Positions 10,091 through 22,446 of a DNA stretch of 64,000 nucleotides are shown here, in pieces. The stretch's first letter is position 1; each line of letters opens with the position of its first letter. This stretch comes from Phytobacter ursingii (GTDB taxonomy: Bacteria > Pseudomonadota > Gammaproteobacteria > Enterobacterales > Enterobacteriaceae), in assembly GCA_901456055.1 (NCBI GenBank), contig CABDWT010000002.1:496001-560000 (forward strand), read 5' to 3'. The notes beneath the pieces are model-generated. The model was not told the DNA's origin and did no database searches. It worked only from the letters and a program-made list of their open reading frames with translations. A program made the position numbers and the translations under genes.

Positions 10091-12997
10091 ATGCCCTTTA
10101 CACTTGGTCAACGCTGGATAAGCGACACGGAAAGCGAACTCGGACTGGGTACAGTCGTAGCGATGGATGCGCGAACCGTCACTCTGCTTTTTCCCGCGAC
10201 GGGAGAAAATCGTCTGTATGCACGCAGCGATTCCCCCGTTACACGCGTCATGTTTAATCCTGGCGATACGGTAACCAGCCACGAAGGCTGGCAACTGACT
10301 GTTGAAGACGTAAAAGAAGATAACGGTCTGCTCGCCTATATCGGTACGCGCCTGGATACGCAGGAAACCAACGTCATGCTGCGTGAGGTCTTTCTCGACA
10401 GCAAACTGGTTTTCAGTAAACCGCAAGATCGCCTGTTCGCCGGGCAAATCGACCGTATGGATCGTTTCGCACTGCGTTTTCGCGCACGAAAATATCAAAG
10501 CGAACAGTACCGTATGCCGTGGAGCGGGCTGCGCGGCCAGCGTACCAGCCTTATCCCTCATCAGTTGCATATCGCCCATGATGTTGGCCGTCGCCATGCG
10601 CCGCGCGTCCTGCTGGCGGACGAAGTAGGTTTAGGAAAGACTATCGAAGCCGGGATGATACTGCACCAGCAGTTACTGTCTGGCGCAGCGGAACGTGTAT
10701 TGATCATCCTGCCGGAAACCCTGCAGCATCAGTGGCTGGTTGAAATGCTGCGTCGCTTCAATCTGCGTTTTGCGCTGTTTGACGACGAACGCTACGCCGA
10801 AGCGCAACACGATGCCGACAACCCTTTCGAAACAGAACAGTTGGTGATTTGCTCACTGGACTTCGTGCGCCGTAATAAGCAGCGCCTGGAGCACCTGTGC
10901 GACGCCGAGTGGGATTTAATGGTGGTGGATGAAGCCCATCACCTGGTATGGAGCGAAGAAGCCCCAAGCCGCGAATACCTGGCCATTGAACAGCTTGCCG
11001 AGCGTGTACCGGGCATTTTGCTGCTCACCGCAACGCCTGAGCAACTGGGCCTTGAGAGCCACTTTGCGCGCCTGCGCCTGCTGGATCCTAATCGTTTCCA
11101 TGATTTTGCCCAGTTTGTTGACGAGCAACAGAACTATCGTCCGGTCGCCGATGCGGTCGCCCTGTTACTGGCAGGCAAGCACCTGAGCGATACCGAGCTC
11201 AATACGCTGAGCGATCTGATTGGCGAGCAAGATATCGAGCCTTTACTGCAGGCCGCCAACAGTGACCACGACGGCGCTGAGACAGCGCGTCAGGAATTGA
11301 TTTCGATGTTGATGGACCGCCACGGCACAAGCCGCGTGCTGTTCCGTAACACCCGTAATGGCGTGAAAGGCTTCCCGAAACGCGAACTGCATACCATTAA
11401 GCTGCCGCTGCCCACACAGTATCAAACGGCAATTAAGGTCTCCGGGATCATGGGGGCGCGTAAAAGTGCAGAAGACCGCGCCCGCGATATGCTCTACCCG
11501 GAACAGATCTATCAGGAATTCGAAGGCGATAGCGGTACCTGGTGGAATTTCGACCCACGCGTCGAATGGCTGATGGGCTATCTCACCAGCCATCGTTCAC
11601 AAAAGGTTCTGGTGATCTGCGCCAAAGCAGCCACCGCGCTGCAACTGGAACAGGTACTGCGCGAGCGTGAAGGTATCCGTGCCGCGGTATTCCATGAAGG
11701 CATGTCGATCGTTGAACGTGATCGCGCGGCGGCCTGGTTCAGCGAAGAAGACAGCGGCGCACAGGTACTGCTGTGTTCTGAAATCGGCTCCGAAGGACGT
11801 AACTTCCAGTTTGCCAGCCATCTGGTGATGTTCGATCTGCCGTTCAACCCGGATCTGCTCGAACAACGTATCGGCCGCCTGGACCGCATCGGCCAGGCGC
11901 ACGACATTCAGATCCACGTACCTTATCTGGAAAAAACCGCGCAATCCGTATTGGTACGCTGGTATCACGAAGGCCTGGACGCCTTCGAACACACCTGCCC
12001 AACCGGGCGGATGATTTACGACAAGGTCCATACCGATCTGATTAATTATCTTGCCGCGCCGGAAAATACCGAGGGCTTTGATGATCTGATCAAAACCTGC
12101 CGCGAACAGCACGACGCGCTGAAAGCACAGCTTGAGCAAGGGCGAGACCGTCTGCTGGAAATCCACTCCAACGGCGGTGAAAAAGCCCAGCGGCTTGCCG
12201 AAAGCATTGAAGAGCAGGACGATGACACCGGGCTTATCAATTTCGCCATGAACCTGTTCGATATCATCGGTATCAACCAGGACGATCGCGGCGATAACAT
12301 GATTGTGCTGACGCCGTCCGATCATATGTTGGTACCGGATTTTCCGGGTCTGCCGGAAGATGGCTGCACCATCACCTTTGAACGTGAGGTGGCGCTGTCC
12401 CGTGAAGATGCCCAGTTTATTACCTGGGAACATCCACTGATTCGCAACGGCCTGGATCTGATCCTCTCTGGCGATACCGGTAGCAGCACCATTTCATTGT
12501 TGAAAAACAAGGCGCTGCCTGTTGGTACGCTACTGCTGGAGCTGATTTACGTCGTTGAGGCCCAGGCGCCGAAACAGCTGCAGCTTAACCGCTTCCTGCC
12601 GCCGACGCCGATTCGTCTGCTGGTGGATAAAAACGGCACAAACCTTGCTGCTCAGGTTGAGTTCGAGAGCTTCAACCGTCAGCTCAGCGCGGTTAACCGC
12701 CACACCGGCAGCAAGCTGGTGAACGCCGTACAGCAGGATGTCCACACCATTCTGCAAAAAGGCGAAGCGCAGGTCGAGAAAGCCGCACAGGCACTGATCG
12801 ACGCCGCGAAGAACGAAGCGGATGAAAAACTGTCAGCAGAGCTGTCGCGCCTCGAAGCCCTCAAAGCCGTTAACCCGAATATTCGTGATGACGAACTGAG
12901 CGCGATTGAGAGCAACCGCCTGCAGGTGCTGGAAAGCCTTTCTCAGGCAGGCTGGCGTCTTGACGCGCTGCGTCTTATTGTTGTGACGCATCAGTAA
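10091..12997 (+). CDS. rapA: RNA polymerase-associated SWI2/SNF2 ATPase RapA (HepA)
   Basis: An ATPase that binds RNA polymerase and promotes its recycling after transcription. It has 968 residues, identical in length to E. coli RapA. An N-terminal Tudor-like region (about 1-107) is followed by Walker A DEVGLGKT with Lys183, motif II DEAH (280-283), and the second RecA lobe with GSEGRNFQ and [11 protein letters not shown]; the rest is RapA-specific. I chose MPFTLGQ as start over the ATG seven codons earlier, since the family begins there. rluA starts 11 bp after its stop, so the two are probably co-transcribed. Confidence 0.97.
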   Translation: MPFTLGQRWISDTESELGLGTVVAMDARTVTLLFPATGENRLYARSDSPVTRVMFNPGDTVTSHEGWQLTVEDVKEDNGLLAYIGTRLDTQETNVMLREVFLDSKLVFSKPQDRLFAGQIDRMDRFALRFRARKYQSEQYRMPWSGLRGQRTSLIPHQLHIAHDVGRRHAPRVLLADEVGLGKTIEAGMILHQQLLSGAAERVLIILPETLQHQWLVEMLRRFNLRFALFDDERYAEAQHDADNPFETEQLVICSLDFVRRNKQRLEHLCDAEWDLMVVDEAHHLVWSEEAPSREYLAIEQLAERVPGILLLTATPEQLGLESHFARLRLLDPNRFHDFAQFVDEQQNYRPVADAVALLLAGKHLSDTELNTLSDLIGEQDIEPLLQAANSDHDGAETARQELISMLMDRHGTSRVLFRNTRNGVKGFPKRELHTIKLPLPTQYQTAIKVSGIMGARKSAEDRARDMLYPEQIYQEFEGDSGTWWNFDPRVEWLMGYLTSHRSQKVLVICAKAATALQLEQVLREREGIRAAVFHEGMSIVERDRAAAWFSEEDSGAQVLLCSEIGSEGRNFQFASHLVMFDLPFNPDLLEQRIGRLDRIGQAHDIQIHVPYLEKTAQSVLVRWYHEGLDAFEHTCPTGRMIYDKVHTDLINYLAAPENTEGFDDLIKTCREQHDALKAQLEQGRDRLLEIHSNGGEKAQRLAESIEEQDDDTGLINFAMNLFDIIGINQDDRGDNMIVLTPSDHMLVPDFPGLPEDGCTITFEREVALSREDAQFITWEHPLIRNGLDLILSGDTGSSTISLLKNKALPVGTLLLELIYVVEAQAPKQLQLNRFLPPTPIRLLVDKNGTNLAAQVEFESFNRQLSAVNRHTGSKLVNAVQQDVHTILQKGEAQVEKAAQALIDAAKNEADEKLSAELSRLEALKAVNPNIRDDELSAIESNRLQVLESLSQAGWRLDALRLIVVTHQ

Positions 12998-13008
12998 CGG
13001 AGCAGGCT

Positions 13009-13668
13009 ATGGTAATGGAGTCCTACAATCCGCCTCAGGATCCCTGGCTAACCATCCTCTATCAGGATGAGCACATTATGGTGGTCAACAAGCCGAGCGG
13101 CCTGTTGTCCGTGCCGGGACGCCTTGAAGAGCATAAAGATAGCGTGATGACGCGTATTCAGCGCGATTTCCCGCAGGCGGAATCCGTGCATCGCCTGGAT
13201 ATGGCGACCAGCGGCGTGATTGTGGTGGCTCTGACCAAAGCGGCGGAGCGCGAGCTCAAGCGCCAGTTCCGCGAGCGCGAGCCGAAAAAGCAGTATGTGG
13301 CGCGTGTCTGGGGACATCTGGCAGAAGAAGAGGGGCTGGTGGATCTCCCTTTAATTTGCGACTGGCCGAATCGTCCGAAGCAGAAGGTGTGCTTTGAGAC
13401 CGGCAAACCCGCACAGACGCAGTATGAAGTGCTGGAACTCGCCGCCGACAATACTACGCGCGTGCGGCTCAAGCCGATTACCGGTCGATCGCATCAATTA
13501 CGTGTGCATATGCTGGCGTTGGGGCATCCGATTCTGGGCGACAGGTTCTATGCGACGCCAGAAGCTCTCGCTCTGGCGCCACGTCTGTTACTGCATGCGG
13601 AAACGTTGACAATAACCCACCCGGCATATGGCAACAGCATGACGTTCAGGGCGCCGGTGGATTTTTAA
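13009..13668 (+). CDS. rluA: 23S rRNA/tRNA pseudouridine synthase RluA
   Basis: Dual-specificity pseudouridine synthase that modifies 23S rRNA U746 and position 32 of several tRNAs. It has 219 residues, as in E. coli. Catalytic Asp64 lies in HRLDMATSG. The RluA-family motif III region KPITGRSHQLRVH is intact. The start has a GGAG ribosome-binding site seven bases upstream; an in-frame ATG two codons later is possible. It follows rapA closely and is followed by the REP-containing tandem repeat. Confidence 0.97.
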   Translation: MVMESYNPPQDPWLTILYQDEHIMVVNKPSGLLSVPGRLEEHKDSVMTRIQRDFPQAESVHRLDMATSGVIVVALTKAAERELKRQFREREPKKQYVARVWGHLAEEEGLVDLPLICDWPNRPKQKVCFETGKPAQTQYEVLELAADNTTRVRLKPITGRSHQLRVHMLALGHPILGDRFYATPEALALAPRLLLHAETLTITHPAYGNSMTFRAPVDF

Positions 13669-13683
13669 ATTAACGAGAATTGC

Positions 13684-13713
13684 GGTCCGGGATGCGGCTC
13701 CGCCTTATCCGGG
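13684..13713. repeat. REP-like palindrome after rluA
   Basis: GGTCCGGGATGCGGCTCCGC ... CTTATCCGGG is a typical REP-type imperfect palindrome (GGATGCGG / CCGCCTTATCC), 16 bp after the rluA stop. It probably stabilises the rluA mRNA 3' end. Confidence 0.7.
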
Positions 13714-13716
13714 CAA

Positions 13717-13990
13717 CCGTCAAGCCAGTGACGGCGGGCGTTGGCAGCGCAGGCAGATTATTCACGGCCTGCGCACAGCAACCAGAGCGCAATCAAATCA
13801 GGTAGCCCGGGCGAGGCGTTTTACGCCGACTTCCGGGATTATTGCGGAGCCTACCGTCAAGCCAGCGACAGCGGGCGTCAGCGGCGCAGGCAGATTATTC
13901 ACGGCCTGCGCACAGCAACCGGAGCGCAATCAAATCAGGTAGCCCGGGCGAGGCGTTTTACGCCGACTCCCGGGATTATTGCGGAGCCTA
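13717..13990. repeat. Tandem duplication of a 137-bp unit carrying a REP element
   Basis: Two adjacent 137-bp copies, 13717-13853 and 13854-13990, each begin CCGTCAAGCC and end GCGGAGCCTA. A third partial copy (CCGTCAAGCC, then divergence) follows at 13991. I count seven mismatches between the two copies (about 95% identity), five of them clustered in the first 40 bases. Each copy holds a REP-like palindrome (GGTAGCCCGGGCGAGGCG ... ACGCCGAC..CCGGG). The unit length is not a multiple of 3, so the open frames across it are not preserved between copies. This fills the 338-bp gap between the convergent rluA and djlA. Confidence 0.9.
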
Positions 13991-14006
13991 CCGTCAAGCC
14001 CGCAAC

Positions 14007-14822
14007 TTACTTAAAGCCTTTCTGCTCTTTAATCAGCTCGTAAGCCTTCTGGATCTCCTGCGCTTTCTGCTTCGCCATCTCCATCATCTCCGGCGGTAAA
14101 CCTTTCGCTACCAGCTTATCCGGGTGATGCTCGCCCATCAGCTTACGATAGGCGCGCTTAATGGTGGTGGCATCATCCGTTGGTTTCACGCCCAGTACAT
14201 TGCAGGCATCCTCCAGCGTTGGACCGCGTTGCGCCTGCTGCTGCCAGCCGCCACCCGCTTGCTGCTGATAGCCACCGCCAAACTGCGCCCCGCCCTGCAT
14301 CATGCGCAAGAACTGATCGAACTGGCCGCGAGAGATCCCCAGTTCTTCGGCAATGACGTACAACACTTCACGCTCATTCGGGTGCAGCGAACCATCTGCA
14401 AATGCCGCCTGAATCTGGATTTCCAGGAACATTCTGATTAAATCAAAGCGTCCGAAGCAAACACTGCGAAACTGACGCATTTTGTCACGTAAGGGGTAAT
14501 TGTCCGCTTTACCTACGCGAAACGCCTGCTGCGCCGCCGCACGTGAGTCGCCGTGCAGGTTCATCCGATCCATAAACAGACTGGCAACCTGAATGTCGGC
14601 CTGCGTCACGCGACCTTTGGATTTTGTTAAATGGCCCATCACCTCGAAGGTGGTGGCAAAAAAGAGCGTCTGACGTTCCCGTTGATTGGCAAACCACGCC
14701 ATTTTTCTGCTGCGAGCCTTATCAAACATATGGCCGATTAACAGTCCGAGAACCGCGCCCCAAAAGCCTCCGCCCATGATCAGAGCGAAAACCACACCAA
14801 CCACTTTTCCCCAATACTGCAT
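14007..14822 (-). CDS. djlA: Membrane-anchored DnaJ-like co-chaperone DjlA
   Basis: A type III J-domain protein that stimulates DnaK from the inner membrane; overproduction is known to induce colanic acid synthesis through Rcs. It has 271 residues, as in E. coli. The order is an N-terminal membrane segment (about 7-30, with a glycine-rich dimerisation motif), a TerB-like central domain, a Gln/Gly linker ([11 protein letters not shown]), and a C-terminal J domain with the essential HPD tripeptide (GEHHPDKL). It is divergent from lptD across a 195-bp gap and convergent with rluA. Confidence 0.97.
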   Translation of the reverse strand: MQYWGKVVGVVFALIMGGGFWGAVLGLLIGHMFDKARSRKMAWFANQRERQTLFFATTFEVMGHLTKSKGRVTQADIQVASLFMDRMNLHGDSRAAAQQAFRVGKADNYPLRDKMRQFRSVCFGRFDLIRMFLEIQIQAAFADGSLHPNEREVLYVIAEELGISRGQFDQFLRMMQGGAQFGGGYQQQAGGGWQQQAQRGPTLEDACNVLGVKPTDDATTIKRAYRKLMGEHHPDKLVAKGLPPEMMEMAKQKAQEIQKAYELIKEQKGFK

Positions 14823-15017
14823 ATACTCCCCAAATCGTCATGCCGTCGGCTAAAATTTGCTTTATCATACCCGTCATTCTATGCCGTGCACAGGCACAGT
14901 CTTCTCTGACCTGGCTCGAAAACGGGCAGGATTAACTAGCGCTGCGAAGATGAGTACGTTAGTCTCTGACCGTTTGCCAGCGTAAAGCCACAGATGACGG
15001 AACAACAAATACAACGT

Positions 15018-17360
15018 ATGAAAAAACGTATTCCCACCCTCCTGGCCACAATGATCGGCACAGCCCTTTATAGTCAACAAGGGATGACAGCCAGTCTCGC
15101 CTCGCAATGTATGCTGGGCGTTCCGAGCTATAACCGCCCATTGGTGAAAGGCGATACTAACAATCTGCCGGTGACCATCAATGCCGATGACGCCAAAGGT
15201 AACTACCCTGACGACGCCAATTTTAAAGGCAATGTGGATATTAATCAGGGTAATAGCCGTCTGCGTGCGGATGAAGTTCAACTTCATCAGAAACAGGTGG
15301 AAGGCCAGCCTGACCCGGTGCGTACAGTGGATGCACTGGGTAATGTGCACTACGACGACAATCAGGTCATCCTGAAAGGTCCGAAAGCCTGGTCAAATTT
15401 AAATACGAAAGACACCAATGTCTGGCAAGGTGACTACCAGATGGTGGGGCGTCAGGGACGTGGTGATGCAGACCTGATGAAACAGCGTGGCGAAAACCGT
15501 TACACCATCCTCGAAAACGGTTCTTTCACCTCCTGTTTGCCGGGTTCAAATACCTGGAGCGTCGTGGGGAGTGAAGTCATCCACGACCGTGAAGAACAGG
15601 TTGCCGAAATCTGGAACGCGCGCTTTAAGCTTGGCCCGGTGCCGGTTTTCTACAGCCCGTACCTGCAATTGCCGGTGGGTGACAAGCGCCGTTCTGGTTT
15701 CCTGATTCCGAATGCGAAGTACGGCACAAAGAACGGCTTTGAGTTTTATTTGCCGTACTACTGGAATATTGCCCCCAATTTTGATGCGACGATCACACCG
15801 CATTACATTCAAAAACGCGGCAGTACACAGTGGCAGAACGAATTCCGCTACCTGACACAAGCGGGAACCGGTCTCGTCGAATTCGACTATTTGCCGTCGG
15901 ATAGCGTCTATCAGGACGACTATCCCGCCGAGTCGAATCGCCATCGCTGGTTATTCTACTGGAATCACTTTGGCGTAGTGGATCAGGTTTGGCGTTTTAA
16001 CGTTGATTACACCAAAGTCAGCGATCCGTACTACTTTAACGACTTTTCGTCGAAATACGGTAACAGTACTGACGGTTACGCCACGCAGAAATTCAGCATG
16101 GGGTATTGGCTGGAGAATTTTAACGCCACCGTATCGACCAAACAGTTCCAGGTATTTAACCGAGAGAACAGTAATTCCTACGCCGCTGAGCCACAGTTAG
16201 ACGTGAATTACTACAAAAACGATCTGGGTCCGTTTGATGCGCATCTCTATGGCCAGGCGGTACATTTTGTTAACACCAACGGAAATTACCCGGAAGCCAC
16301 GCGTGTTCACCTTGAACCAACGTTAAATTTACCTCTATCGAACAACTGGAGCAGCCTCAATACGGAGGCGAAGCTGATGGCGACGCACTATCAGCAAACC
16401 AATCTTGATGCCTACAACGCGGCTAACAATACTGATTATAAAGATTCCGTTAACCGTGTGCTGCCGCAGTTTAAAGTCGATGGGAAGTTGATTTTCGAGC
16501 GTGATATGGCGCTGGCAGAAGGATATACCCAGACGCTGGAGCCAAGAGCACAATATCTCTATGTGCCATATCGTAACCAGAGCGGTATCAACAACTACGA
16601 CTCCTCCTTACTGCAATCCGACTACAGCGGCCTGTTCCGTGACCGTACCTATGGCGGTCTGGATCGCATCGCTTCGGCAAACCAGGTTACCACCGGCGTC
16701 ACATCACGTATTTATGATGATGCCGCCGTTGAACGTTTTAACGTTTCTGTTGGTCAAATCTACTATTTCACGGAGTCGCGCACTGGCGATGACAACATAA
16801 ACTGGGAGAAAGACAACAAAACGGGTTCACTGGTGTGGGCGGGAGATACCTACTGGCGCATTTCGGATCGCTGGGGCTTACGTGGCGGCGTGCAGTATGA
16901 TACGCGTCTGAACAATATCGCCAACAGCTCCGCGTCAGTTGAATATCGCCGCGATGAAGACCGTATGGTACAGCTCAGCTATCGCTATGCCAGCCCGGAA
17001 TACATCCAGGCGACACTGCCGAACTTCGCGACCGTAGAACAATACAAAGACGGCATTTCGCAAGTTGGTGCTGCAGCGAGCTGGCCGATCGTCGACCGCT
17101 GGTCTGTCGTCGGGGCTTACTACTACGATACCAATACAAGCAAGCCTGCCGACCAGATGTTAGGTCTGCAGTATAACTCCTGCTGTTATGCGATTCGCGT
17201 TGGGTATGAACGCAAAATCAACGGCTGGGAAAACAACCAAAGCAAGTATGACAACGTCATCGGTTTCAACATTGAGTTGCGCGGTTTGAGCTCGAATTAC
17301 GGCCTGGGCACGCATCAAATGCTGCGCTCGAACATTCTGCCGTACCGTAGCTCGTTATGA
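15018..17360 (+). CDS. lptD: LPS-assembly outer membrane protein LptD
   Basis: Outer membrane beta-barrel that, with the LptE lipoprotein, inserts LPS into the outer leaflet. It has 780 residues (E. coli 784). A signal peptide ([20 protein letters not shown]) is followed by the OstA/LptA-like periplasmic domain and a C-terminal barrel. The four cysteines needed for the two interdomain disulfides are present: Cys31, Cys173, Cys722 and Cys723. I start at MKKRIP; an upstream ATG eight codons earlier would spoil the signal peptide. It heads the lptD-surA-pdxA-rsmA-apaG-apaH series. In E. coli it is sigma-E dependent, but I could not place a convincing sigma-E promoter by eye. Confidence 0.98.
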   Translation: MKKRIPTLLATMIGTALYSQQGMTASLASQCMLGVPSYNRPLVKGDTNNLPVTINADDAKGNYPDDANFKGNVDINQGNSRLRADEVQLHQKQVEGQPDPVRTVDALGNVHYDDNQVILKGPKAWSNLNTKDTNVWQGDYQMVGRQGRGDADLMKQRGENRYTILENGSFTSCLPGSNTWSVVGSEVIHDREEQVAEIWNARFKLGPVPVFYSPYLQLPVGDKRRSGFLIPNAKYGTKNGFEFYLPYYWNIAPNFDATITPHYIQKRGSTQWQNEFRYLTQAGTGLVEFDYLPSDSVYQDDYPAESNRHRWLFYWNHFGVVDQVWRFNVDYTKVSDPYYFNDFSSKYGNSTDGYATQKFSMGYWLENFNATVSTKQFQVFNRENSNSYAAEPQLDVNYYKNDLGPFDAHLYGQAVHFVNTNGNYPEATRVHLEPTLNLPLSNNWSSLNTEAKLMATHYQQTNLDAYNAANNTDYKDSVNRVLPQFKVDGKLIFERDMALAEGYTQTLEPRAQYLYVPYRNQSGINNYDSSLLQSDYSGLFRDRTYGGLDRIASANQVTTGVTSRIYDDAAVERFNVSVGQIYYFTESRTGDDNINWEKDNKTGSLVWAGDTYWRISDRWGLRGGVQYDTRLNNIANSSASVEYRRDEDRMVQLSYRYASPEYIQATLPNFATVEQYKDGISQVGAAASWPIVDRWSVVGAYYYDTNTSKPADQMLGLQYNSCCYAIRVGYERKINGWENNQSKYDNVIGFNIELRGLSSNYGLGTHQMLRSNILPYRSSL

Positions 17361-17405
17361 TGTGGTTGATTTGCAAAGTTATCGGTTAATTGAAATGGAA
17401 AAAGT

Positions 17406-18692
17406 ATGAAGAACTGGAAAACGCTGCTTCTCGGTATCGCTATGGTTGCGAATACCAGTTTCGCTGCACCGCAGGTTGTCGATAAAGTAGCTGCCGTCGT
17501 GAACAATGGCGTGGTGCTCGAAAGCGACGTTGATGGTTTGATGCAATCCGTGAAACTTAACGCGGGCCAGGCGGGTCAGCAGTTGCCTGATGACGCTACG
17601 CTGCGTCATCAGATTCTTGAACGTCTGATCATGGATCAAATCATTCTGCAGATGGCGACGAAAATGAACATCAAGGTGACCGACGATCAACTTGATCAGG
17701 CCATCGCAAATATCGCCAAACAAAACAATATCTCTATGGATCAGATGCGCAGCCGTCTGGCTTACGACGGTGTGAATTTCAACACCTACCGTAGCCAAAT
17801 CCGCAAAGAGATGCTCATTTCCGAAGTTCGCAACAACGAAGTTCGCCGCCGCATCACTGTGCTGCCGCAGGAAGTTGAAGCGCTTGCTAAACAAGTGGGC
17901 AATCAAAACGACGCCAGCACCGAATTGAACCTGAGCCACATTCTGGTTCCGCTGCCGGAAAATCCAACCTCCGACCAGGTGAATGAAGCAGAAAACCAGG
18001 CTCGTTCTATCGTTGACGAAGCGCGTAAAGGCAGCGATTTCGGCAAACTGGCCATTACCTACTCTGCCGATCAACAGGCGCTGAAAGGCGGCCAGATGGG
18101 CTGGGGACGTATTCAGGAACTGCCGTCAATCTTCGCTCAGGCGCTTAGCACGGCGAAAAAAGGCGATATCATTGGCCCCATCCGTTCAGGCGTTGGCTTC
18201 CATATTCTGAAAGTGAACGATCTGCGTGGCCAGAGCCAGAGCATTTCCGTGACCGAAGTTCACGCGCGTCACATTCTGCTGAAACCGTCGCCGATCATGA
18301 GTGACGACCAGGCACGCGTGAAACTGGAACAGATCGCGGCTGATATCAAGAGTGGTAAAACCACTTTTGCTGCGGCAGCGAAAGAGTTCTCCCAGGATCC
18401 AGGTTCTGCCAATCAGGGGGGTGATATGGGCTGGGCGGCAGCGGATATCTACGATCCGGCATTCCGTGATGCGTTGATGAAGCTCAGCCGTGGTCAGATG
18501 AGCGGTCCGGTACACTCCTCCTTTGGCTGGCATCTGATTGAGTTGCTGGATACCCGTAACGTCGATAAAACCGATGCTGCGCAAAAAGATCGTGCTTACC
18601 GCATGCTGATGAACCGTAAATTCTCCGAAGAAGCGGCAACCTGGATGCAGGAACAGCGCGCCAGTGCTTACGTTAAAATCCTGAGCAACTAA
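17406..18692 (+). CDS. surA: Periplasmic chaperone and peptidyl-prolyl isomerase SurA
   Basis: Chaperone that escorts outer membrane proteins, including LptD, through the periplasm. It has 428 residues, the same as E. coli. The signal peptide is [20 protein letters not shown] (cleavage before APQVV). The N-terminal chaperone domain spans about 21-170. Two parvulin domains follow, starting near [11 protein letters not shown] and [11 protein letters not shown], with paired GGDMGW/GGQMGW motifs, and then the C-terminal helix. Its stop overlaps the pdxA start by one base (TAATG), so the two are translationally coupled. Confidence 0.98.
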   Translation: MKNWKTLLLGIAMVANTSFAAPQVVDKVAAVVNNGVVLESDVDGLMQSVKLNAGQAGQQLPDDATLRHQILERLIMDQIILQMATKMNIKVTDDQLDQAIANIAKQNNISMDQMRSRLAYDGVNFNTYRSQIRKEMLISEVRNNEVRRRITVLPQEVEALAKQVGNQNDASTELNLSHILVPLPENPTSDQVNEAENQARSIVDEARKGSDFGKLAITYSADQQALKGGQMGWGRIQELPSIFAQALSTAKKGDIIGPIRSGVGFHILKVNDLRGQSQSISVTEVHARHILLKPSPIMSDDQARVKLEQIAADIKSGKTTFAAAAKEFSQDPGSANQGGDMGWAAADIYDPAFRDALMKLSRGQMSGPVHSSFGWHLIELLDTRNVDKTDAAQKDRAYRMLMNRKFSEEAATWMQEQRASAYVKILSN

Positions 18693-19678
18693 TGAACGCA
18701 CATCGTGTCGTTATCACTCCCGGCGAACCCGCCGGGATTGGTCCTGATTTGGTCGTACAACTCGCCCAGCGTGACTGGCCTGTCGAGCTGGTTGTGTGTG
18801 CAGATCCTACGCTGCTCACCGAACGTGCGGCGCTATCAGGCTTGCCCCTCATCCTGCGCGAGTACCGCGCAGGACAACCGCCTATTGCACAACAGGCCGG
18901 CAGCCTCACTGTATTACCCGTCGCACTCAAAACGCCAGTAGTGCCAGGCGAGCTGAACGTCCAGAATGGGCCATACGTGGTCGACACGCTGGCGCGCGCC
19001 TGCGATGGTTGCCTGAGCGGCGAGTTTGCGGCGCTGATCACCGGCCCCGTGCATAAAGGGGTGATCAACGACGCCGGTACGCCGTTTACCGGACATACCG
19101 AGTTCTTCGAGGAGCGTTCACGCGTCAATAAAGTTGTGATGATGCTGGCAACAGAAGAACTGCGCGTCGCGCTGGCCACCACTCATCTGCCCATCAAAGC
19201 GGTTGCAGACGCCATCACGCCAGATTTGCTGCGCGACGTCATCACCATTTTGTACACCGATTTGCAGCAAAAATTTGGCATCCGCCAGCCACATGTTCTG
19301 GTGTGCGGCCTGAATCCCCACGCCGGGGAAGGCGGACATATGGGAACCGAAGAGATCGATACGATCATTCCGGTTCTTGATGAAATGCGCGCTAAAGGCA
19401 TGAACCTCAGTGGTCCATTGCCTGCTGATACGCTTTTCCAGCCTAAATATCTTGATAATGCCGACGCCGTACTGGCGATGTACCACGATCAGGGCCTGCC
19501 CGTGCTAAAATACCAGGGCTTTGGCCGTGGCGTGAATATCACACTCGGTTTACCTTTTATTCGTACATCTGTTGATCATGGCACCGCGCTGGAACTGGCG
19601 GGCCAGGGAAAAGCCGATGTCGGCAGTTTTATCACGGCGCTTAATCTCGCCATCACCATGATTGTTAATACTCAATGA
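18692..19678 (+). CDS. pdxA: 4-hydroxythreonine-4-phosphate dehydrogenase PdxA
   Basis: NAD-dependent, metal-requiring oxidation of 4-phosphohydroxy-L-threonine in de novo pyridoxal phosphate synthesis. It has 328 residues (E. coli 329). Family motifs include [12 protein letters not shown] near the N-terminus, [17 protein letters not shown] and [12 protein letters not shown]; the histidines in these supply the metal site. It overlaps surA by 1 bp and rsmA by 4 bp (ATGA), so it lies inside a tightly coupled operon. Confidence 0.97.
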   Translation: MNAHRVVITPGEPAGIGPDLVVQLAQRDWPVELVVCADPTLLTERAALSGLPLILREYRAGQPPIAQQAGSLTVLPVALKTPVVPGELNVQNGPYVVDTLARACDGCLSGEFAALITGPVHKGVINDAGTPFTGHTEFFEERSRVNKVVMMLATEELRVALATTHLPIKAVADAITPDLLRDVITILYTDLQQKFGIRQPHVLVCGLNPHAGEGGHMGTEEIDTIIPVLDEMRAKGMNLSGPLPADTLFQPKYLDNADAVLAMYHDQGLPVLKYQGFGRGVNITLGLPFIRTSVDHGTALELAGQGKADVGSFITALNLAITMIVNTQ

Positions 19679-20496
19679 CTAATCGAGTCCATCAGGGCCA
19701 CTTAGCCCGTAAACGCTTCGGGCAAAACTTCCTCAACGATCAGTTTGTGATCGACAGTATTGTTTCGGCTATCAATCCGCAAAAAGGCCAGGCGATGGTT
19801 GAAATCGGCCCGGGTCTTGCCGCGCTGACCGAGCCGGTAGGCGAACGTCTGGATAAACTCACCGTTATCGAACTGGACCGCGATCTGGCTGCTCGTCTGC
19901 AAACCCACCCGTTTCTCGGGCCAAAGCTGACAATTTTTCAGCAAGATGCGATGACCATGAATTTTGGCGAGCTGTCGCAGACCATGGGGCAACCGCTGCG
20001 TGTATTCGGCAACCTGCCCTATAACATCTCCACGCCGCTAATGTTCCATCTGTTTAGCTATACTGATGCCATTGCCGACATGCACTTTATGTTGCAAAAA
20101 GAGGTCGTCAATCGTCTGGTTGCAGGGCCAAACAGTAAGGCGTATGGTCGTTTAAGCGTCATGGCGCAATACTATTGCCAGATTATTCCGGTACTGGAAG
20201 TGCCGCCATCAGCATTTACCCCACCGCCTAAGGTGGATTCTGCTGTCGTGCGTCTGGTGCCGCACAGCACGTTGCCACATCCGGTGAAAGAAGTCCGGGT
20301 GCTGAGCCGGATCACCACGGAAGCTTTTAACCAGCGCCGTAAAACGATCCGCAACAGCCTTGGGAATCTCTTCTCCGTTGAGGTATTGACGGAGTTGGGC
20401 ATTGATCCGGCGATGCGTGCGGAAAACATCTCTGTTGCGCAGTATTGCAAGATGGCGAACTATCTGACTGATAATGCGCCGCCGAAGGAGAGTTAA
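19675..20496 (+). CDS. rsmA: 16S rRNA dimethyladenosine transferase RsmA (KsgA)
   Basis: Dimethylates A1518 and A1519 near the 3' end of 16S rRNA with S-adenosylmethionine, a late checkpoint in small-subunit assembly. It has 273 residues, as in E. coli. Motifs are GQNFLND, the SAM-binding loop [10 protein letters not shown], and the catalytic NLPYNIS (motif IV). The start overlaps the pdxA stop by 4 bp. Loss of this gene gives kasugamycin resistance in E. coli; the sequence here looks intact. Confidence 0.97.
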   Translation: MTNRVHQGHLARKRFGQNFLNDQFVIDSIVSAINPQKGQAMVEIGPGLAALTEPVGERLDKLTVIELDRDLAARLQTHPFLGPKLTIFQQDAMTMNFGELSQTMGQPLRVFGNLPYNISTPLMFHLFSYTDAIADMHFMLQKEVVNRLVAGPNSKAYGRLSVMAQYYCQIIPVLEVPPSAFTPPPKVDSAVVRLVPHSTLPHPVKEVRVLSRITTEAFNQRRKTIRNSLGNLFSVEVLTELGIDPAMRAENISVAQYCKMANYLTDNAPPKES

Positions 20497-20499
20497 GTC

Positions 20500-20877
20500 A
20501 TGATCAATTCGCCCCGAGTTTCTGTTCAGGTGCAAAGTGTCTATATTGAATCGCAATCTTCACCCGATGAAGAACGCTATGTTTTCGCTTACACCATTAC
20601 TATCCGGAATCTGGGGCGAGCGCCGGTCCAGTTGCTTAAACGCTACTGGCTTATCACCAACGGGAATGGCCGTGAGACTGAGGTTCAGGGTGAAGGTGTT
20701 GTCGGCGTTCAGCCGCACATTGAACCCGGCGGAGAATATCAGTATACCAGCGGTGCGGTAATTGAAACGCCGTTCGGTACCATGGAAGGCCATTATGAAA
20801 TGATCGATGCGCAAGGGAAGGCGTTCCGCATCGCTATCCCGGTCTTCCGACTTGCCGTTCAAACACTAATCCACTGA
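20500..20877 (+). CDS. apaG: ApaG domain protein
   Basis: A 125-residue, single-domain beta-sandwich (DUF525) protein, the same length as E. coli ApaG. It contains the family segments [29 protein letters not shown] and the C-terminal [11 protein letters not shown]. The domain resembles fibronectin type III folds and is suspected to bind nucleotides or metal, but its cellular role is unclear. It sits 3 bp after rsmA and 4 bp before apaH, hence the same transcript. Confidence 0.96.
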   Translation: MINSPRVSVQVQSVYIESQSSPDEERYVFAYTITIRNLGRAPVQLLKRYWLITNGNGRETEVQGEGVVGVQPHIEPGGEYQYTSGAVIETPFGTMEGHYEMIDAQGKAFRIAIPVFRLAVQTLIH

Positions 20878-20881
20878 AACA

Positions 20882-21730
20882 ATGTCTACATACCTTATTG
20901 GCGACGTTCATGGTTGCTATGATGAACTGCTCGCATTGTTAAACCAGGTGCATTTTGTACCTGGGCAGGACACCTTGTGGTTGACGGGTGATTTAGTCGC
21001 GCGTGGCCCCGGCTCGCTGGATGTATTGCGCTACGTAAAATCACTGGGCGACAGCGTTCGCCTCGTCCTCGGCAACCACGATCTGCACCTGCTGGCGGTG
21101 TTTGCCGGCATTAGCCGTAATAAACCCAAAGACCGGCTTAATTTACTGCTGGAAGCGCCCGATGCCGACGACCTTATCAACTGGCTGCGTCGCCAGCCGC
21201 TGTTGCAGGTTGATGAGGAGAAAAAGCTGGTGATGGCCCATGCGGGTATCACGCCGCAGTGGGATCTGGAGACCGCTCAACAGTGCGCACGCGACGTTGA
21301 AGCTATCCTCTCCAGTGATTCTTATCCTTTTTTCCTCGACGGGATGTATGGCGACTATCCGAACAGCTGGTCAACGGAACTGAGCGGAATGGCACGGCTG
21401 CGTTTTATCAGCAATGCATTTACGCGGATGCGCTACTGCTTCCCGAATGGGGAGCTGGATATGTATTGCAAAGATGTGCCGGAATACGCGCCTGCACCGT
21501 TGAAGCCATGGTTTACCATTCCCGGCCCTGTCTCGCAGGAGTACAGTATCGTGTTTGGTCACTGGGCGTCACTGGAAGGAAAAGGCACGCCAGAGGGTAT
21601 TTACGCACTGGATACCGGATGCTGCTGGGGTGGAACACTGACCTGTCTGCGCTGGGAAGACAAAGCCTGGTTTGTACAACCGTCAAATCGTCAGATGGAT
21701 TTAGGTGAAGACGAGGCGGTCGCCTCTTAA
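20882..21730 (+). CDS. apaH: Diadenosine tetraphosphatase ApaH
   Basis: Symmetrically hydrolyses Ap4A to two ADP and in E. coli also removes Np4 caps from RNA. It has 282 residues (E. coli 280). Calcineurin-like metallophosphatase motifs are intact: [19 protein letters not shown] and LGNHDLH. It is the last gene of the lptD-apaH series and is convergent with folA; a GC-rich palindrome lies between the two stops. Confidence 0.97.
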   Translation: MSTYLIGDVHGCYDELLALLNQVHFVPGQDTLWLTGDLVARGPGSLDVLRYVKSLGDSVRLVLGNHDLHLLAVFAGISRNKPKDRLNLLLEAPDADDLINWLRRQPLLQVDEEKKLVMAHAGITPQWDLETAQQCARDVEAILSSDSYPFFLDGMYGDYPNSWSTELSGMARLRFISNAFTRMRYCFPNGELDMYCKDVPEYAPAPLKPWFTIPGPVSQEYSIVFGHWASLEGKGTPEGIYALDTGCCWGGTLTCLRWEDKAWFVQPSNRQMDLGEDEAVAS

Positions 21731-21743
21731 CCGTTATGATGTC

Positions 21744-21771
21744 GCCCCGGTACGCATCGCGCCGCCGGGGC
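21744..21771. terminator. Bidirectional hairpin between apaH and folA
   Basis: GCCCCGG and CCGGGGC arms (7 bp) enclose a 14-base loop in the 47-bp gap between the convergent apaH and folA. The U-tract is poor on both strands, so termination strength is uncertain. Confidence 0.5.
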
Positions 21772-21777
21772 AGACAA

Positions 21778-22290
<513 letters not shown>

Positions 22291-22296
22291 CTATAC
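22291..22296 (-). promoter_or_regulatory. Candidate folA -10 box
   Basis: On the minus strand TATAGT precedes GGCGACAATTTTTTGC, as in the E. coli folA leader, about 34 bp upstream of the folA ATG. No good -35 is visible. Confidence 0.45.
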
Positions 22297-22446
22297 GGAA
22301 AGCGCATTCTTTCGTCGACTGGCGGCAGGGTAAAGAGACAGAAAATTTTCGTAATCTGTAAGCAAACCCACGCCGCACGATCGCACACCTTGCTTTCCAC
22401 TTTCTCGCGAATCAAAGCGTTCACCGCCAATCCGCCTTAACATGCG

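Noticed and set aside
13741-14099. Open frames reading MAAQADYSRPAHS... across the tandem repeat
   Set aside because: The repeated peptide arises from the 137-bp duplication; 137 is not a multiple of 3, so the frame shifts between copies, and it runs into djlA antisense. Repetitive DNA, not a gene.
14823-15017. Sigma-E promoter for lptD
   Set aside because: Expected from E. coli, but the AACT-like and TCTGA-like boxes I found are about 27 bp apart, too far for a sigma-E promoter.
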